Below are positions 61,131 to 64,000 of a stretch of 64,000 bases of DNA, one piece after another. A program made the translations under genes and the position numbers. Numbering within the stretch: the stretch's first letter is position 1; every line of letters begins with the position of its first letter. The notes under the pieces were generated by a model that saw only the letters and a list, made by a program, of their open reading frames with translations, was not told the DNA's origin and did no database searches. Origin of the DNA: Amphirosellinia nigrospora. Taxonomy: Eukaryota > Ascomycota > Sordariomycetes > Xylariales > Xylariaceae. Location of the stretch: assembly GCA_004123355.1 (NCBI GenBank), contig SCHM01000001.1:5324001-5388000 (forward strand). The letters are read 5' to 3'.

Positions 61131-62065
61131 ATGAGTCCACTCAGAGCTGTGAAGATGATGCCACTGGGCTATCGTATCTTACCGGCATCGACACTCCCAA
61201 GAGTGGCACGACAGTTTTCCTCTACGCCAGCAAGATCATATGAATATCTTCTGACATCAAAACCCAAACCTGGCGTTGGTCAAGGTACGATCTCTAATAC
61301 GATGACACAATCTCATCTCACACATATCCACTAGTGCAATTAAACCGTCCCAAGGCGCTCAATGCGCTCTGCACGCCTCTTATCACCGAGCTGAATGAGG
61401 CTCTCCGCCAGTTCAACTCGGCCGACGACGTATCAGTCATTATCCTGACGGGGTCCCAGAAGGCGTTCGCCGCTGGCGCCGATATCAAGGAGATGGCGCC
61501 CCTGACCTTTTCTGAGGCGTACACGAAGAGCTTCATCGAGTCGTGGTCGGATTTGACAACTCAAGTCAAGAAGCCCATCCTGGCCGCCGTGTCGGGGCAC
61601 GCGCTCGGCGGCGGCTGCGAGCTCGCCATGATGTGCGACATCCTGTACTGCACCGAGTCGGCCAACTTCGGGCAGCCCGAGGTCAAGCTTGGCACCATCC
61701 CCGGCGCCGGCGGCAGCCAGCGCCTGACGCGCGCCATCGGCAAGTCTAAGGCCATGGAGCTCATCCTCACCGGCAAGTCGTTCTCGGGCACCGACGCCGA
61801 GAAGTGGGGGCTCGCCGCCAAAACCTTCCCGAGCTACGAGGCGCTCATGGAGGGCGTGACGCAGACGGCCGAGACCATTGCTAGTTACTCCAAGGTCGCT
61901 ATCATCGCGGCTAAGGAGGTTGTGAACAAGGGCCAGGACCTCGGCCTACGGGACGGCGTTGAGTATGAGAGGAGGGTGTTCCACAGTCTCTTCGGTAGCC
62001 AGGACCAGAAGATTGGCATGAAGGCTTTTGCGGAGAAGAAAAAGGCTGAGTGGACTCACCAGTAA
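61131..62065 (+). CDS. Mitochondrial enoyl-CoA hydratase (ECHS1 type)
   Basis: Crotonase-fold enzyme hydrating trans-2-enoyl-CoA in mitochondrial beta-oxidation. Exons 61131-61284 and 61335-62065, 294 residues, no break. N-terminal presequence (MSPLRAVKMMPLGYRILPAS...ARQFSSTPA) with a typical RQFSS cleavage region. Catalytic features: oxyanion-hole block AFAAGADIKEMA, first acid in SGHALGGGCELAMMCDI, second acid in FGQPEVKLGTIPGAGGSQRL, and C-terminal AEKKKAEWTHQ. The last exon is strikingly GC-rich. Convincing as the short-chain mitochondrial ECH; a peroxisomal role is unlikely given the presequence and absence of a C-terminal SKL. Confidence 0.95.
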
Positions 62066-62770
62066 TGATGAAATAGCGCAATATAAGTAGTTAGCTCCCA
62101 GACACTGGGTTGTAAGATCGAACCTTACACGAAATGCGATTAAGATGAATGAATCGAACAAGTACATGCTCTCCAATTCCGTCGAAAATGAAAATAGGGA
62201 GAGTGTTCCGGAGTTCGGGTTCCCAAAACAATTACCTCGGCGTCAGTAAGCATGGCACATATGAAAAGGGCCTACGAAGCGGACGGTCGCTTGTGTTAAG
62301 GTATATGTACATGATTGTATTTGAAAGTACGAACCGTGATATTCTCCATCTTTAACATGTCTCTTGAAGCCAAAACGATTGTATCTTCTCTTCTAGATCA
62401 TAAGACATACTGTACCAGCAGTGTAGCTCTACTACGCGCGCATCGTGCCCCCCCACCGGGCACATAACAAGTAATTCGAGTGCGAGATTCTTTGCGAGGT
62501 CTCAGGTTCTGTTTCCTGATTCGCCTAATGTCGTATAGCATACCGAGCCAGCTATTCGAGAGTGGAAGTAGAACAGGGACTGAGGTAGGTAGAGTGAAGT
62601 AACACTGTTCAGACGTATAATGTCACAAGGGCCCAGATAGAGGGCTTGGAAATAGTTCAAATCGAATAATAATAAACCAAGGAGCCAAAGTTGCCATGAA
62701 GACTTAAGTTTCCATTCTCCAGGCTGGAGGATTTCGTGTTCTCTTATGCTCGAATTTCCTCCTATCTTTC

Positions 62771-62955
62771 CTACAGCCTCGCGGACATCCGTAGACCTGG
62801 ATAGAGAACTGTGTAGCCAGAGTCTGTGTGTCTCGGTAATCAATCTCGGCTTTTGGTGAATAACTGAGATTCAAGAGATTTATATGAATCCGTACGACTT
62901 CATTAGCTTTGTAGGGTAGTGTTTAGCGAGCTCCGTGCGAGATCCGTATGACAGC
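62771..62955 (+). repeat. Dispersed repeat, copy B
   Basis: Partner of copy A at 36121-36280, same orientation, alignable over its whole length with small gaps and mostly transition differences. No terminal inverted repeats or target duplications recognised by eye. Confidence 0.65.
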
Positions 62956-63335
62956 TTTGGCAGAGGCCTGAGCCTTCATTTGTAATCTTTGATGACATAT
63001 ATAGAAATGTATATGCACTTCTGTATTTAGCCTTGACTAGTAATTAGTTAGTTCGAGCGAGCTATTTGGTGTTTAGGGCCAGGGGGATAGCAGAGTATGA
63101 AGATAGTCTGACCTGAGATACTGACTTCTAGAGAAGCGGTCTACGACGATATATCTACTATTGAGATAGTAGCTCTCTAGGAGGCCAGGCGTCCAGGGGC
63201 AGCGTCATTGAATAATTGTCATGGAAAAGTGGATACTGCCAGCCGACTGAAGCTATTCCCAAGGGTATATAGGCCCAAATGGGGATCTTCGGAGGTTAGG
63301 TCTCGTGATCGTACACGCAGGTCTATGTATATAGA

Positions 63336-63366
63336 GGGCACAGGTCACTCAGACTGCCCTGTGCCC
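63336..63366. repeat. Perfect 9-bp inverted repeat
   Basis: GGGCACAGG at 63336-63344 and CCTGTGCCC at 63358-63366, 13-nt loop; in intergenic sequence with no neighbouring gene. Confidence 0.7.
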
Positions 63367-64000
63367 ACACACCCAATATATGACTTTTTGACCCCTGTAG
63401 CGATCCGTGAGAATGATTAAGTAGAGAACAAATTCTAATAAGATTCAGACATTCTATATATGTGTAATAGTTCACGATAATAAAAGATGCATGATCTAAG
63501 CAGACAAATTCTACTATACTTTTTCAGGAAAGTTTTCTCTAGCAATGAAAATGCCCAAAGGCCAATCAAAATCAGCCATCCATTCTAAGATATCAGTTCC
63601 AAAATTGGATCATGTCGCTGCCTGGACAGTATCTTTCACCTTAGGCCGTGCGTCATAACTCAGCTCTGTTTAGGAAGCGTAGGTGTAATTATTACAGTAT
63701 TGCACACTCGATATAAAAAAGGTCTCGCTAAGTTATTGTGGCGGAACAGCAGCCAGCCATTTGTCTACATTCAGGGACTATTGAAGCCACAAGCGTATGT
63801 ATCTAGCGTATGATACCCTGCAGACACACCTGTCGGCGATAGCGTCGGTCAATTAACCCAAGACAACATATTTAGGAAGCCTCCCGAGCTACGGCCCGTG
63901 TCCCAAGCGTTAGAAAAGGACCAAGCTGACTGGCGCCCCAGCGACCGCAGATCTGGTTCGCGAATCGCGTCCACTCACATCGTTGGCTTCTGCGGAGGGC

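Larger units (their letters stand above)
62066..64000. other. Gene-free window end
   Basis: No convincing gene. Contains dispersed repeat copy B (62771-62955) and an inverted repeat at 63336-63366. Confidence 0.6.

Noticed and set aside
63156-63181. CTACTAT...ATAGTAG hairpin
   Set aside because: Seven-bp stem in AT-rich DNA, expected by chance.

Overview
The window is nuclear DNA of a filamentous ascomycete (Pezizomycotina; gene content and style fit a Sordariomycete, but the order is an inference). Short introns of mostly 50-80 nt with GTAAGT-like donors and TACTAAC/CTAAC branch points, about 20 single-copy eukaryotic housekeeping genes on both strands, and AT-rich gene-poor stretches support this. 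There are no operons; genes are tandem, divergent or convergent.

Layout. 1-8.6 kb, plus strand: 3' end of an unrecognised gene, VTS1-type SAM-domain RNA-binding protein, TFIIIC TPR subunit (TFC4/Sfc4), DUF924 protein. 9.1-20.9 kb: ClC chloride transporter (minus), NRDE2 (plus), URB2 ribosome-biogenesis protein (minus). 21.3-25.9 kb: MIC10 (plus), single-membrane-span hypothetical (minus), (6-4) photolyase/cryptochrome (minus). 25.9-28.2 kb: gene-free with a degenerate three-copy repeat. 28.2-33.5 kb: coiled-coil hypothetical (minus), DHCR24-like FAD oxidoreductase (plus), secreted LVIVD/choice-of-anchor-B protein (minus). 33.5-39.1 kb: gene desert with one orphan coding-like island and one copy of a dispersed repeat. 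39.1-49.1 kb: an unusual split tRNA-Lys(CTT), CDC37, a PLC-like phosphodiesterase, an ECM15/MTH1187-like small protein, CCDC47-like ER protein (minus), haspin kinase. 49.1-62.1 kb: large-subunit secreted catalase with very small exons, PAF1 (minus), RER1 (minus), mitochondrial enoyl-CoA hydratase. 62.1-64 kb: no gene, second copy of the dispersed repeat.

Two observations stand out. First, the tRNA-Lys(CTT) gene at 39141-39267 is interrupted inside the T stem by 55 nt with every hallmark of a spliceosomal intron (GTGAGT donor, TACTAAC branch site, CAG acceptor); removing it exactly restores the T arm. Second, nearly every long conserved gene carries one or more single-base indels, mostly one base lost from a G or C run. 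The genes are otherwise well conserved and several are expected to be essential, so I read this as uncorrected sequence error rather than mass pseudogenisation; reading frames given here had to be followed by protein similarity across these breaks.

Product names come from protein features recognised by eye; no search was run.
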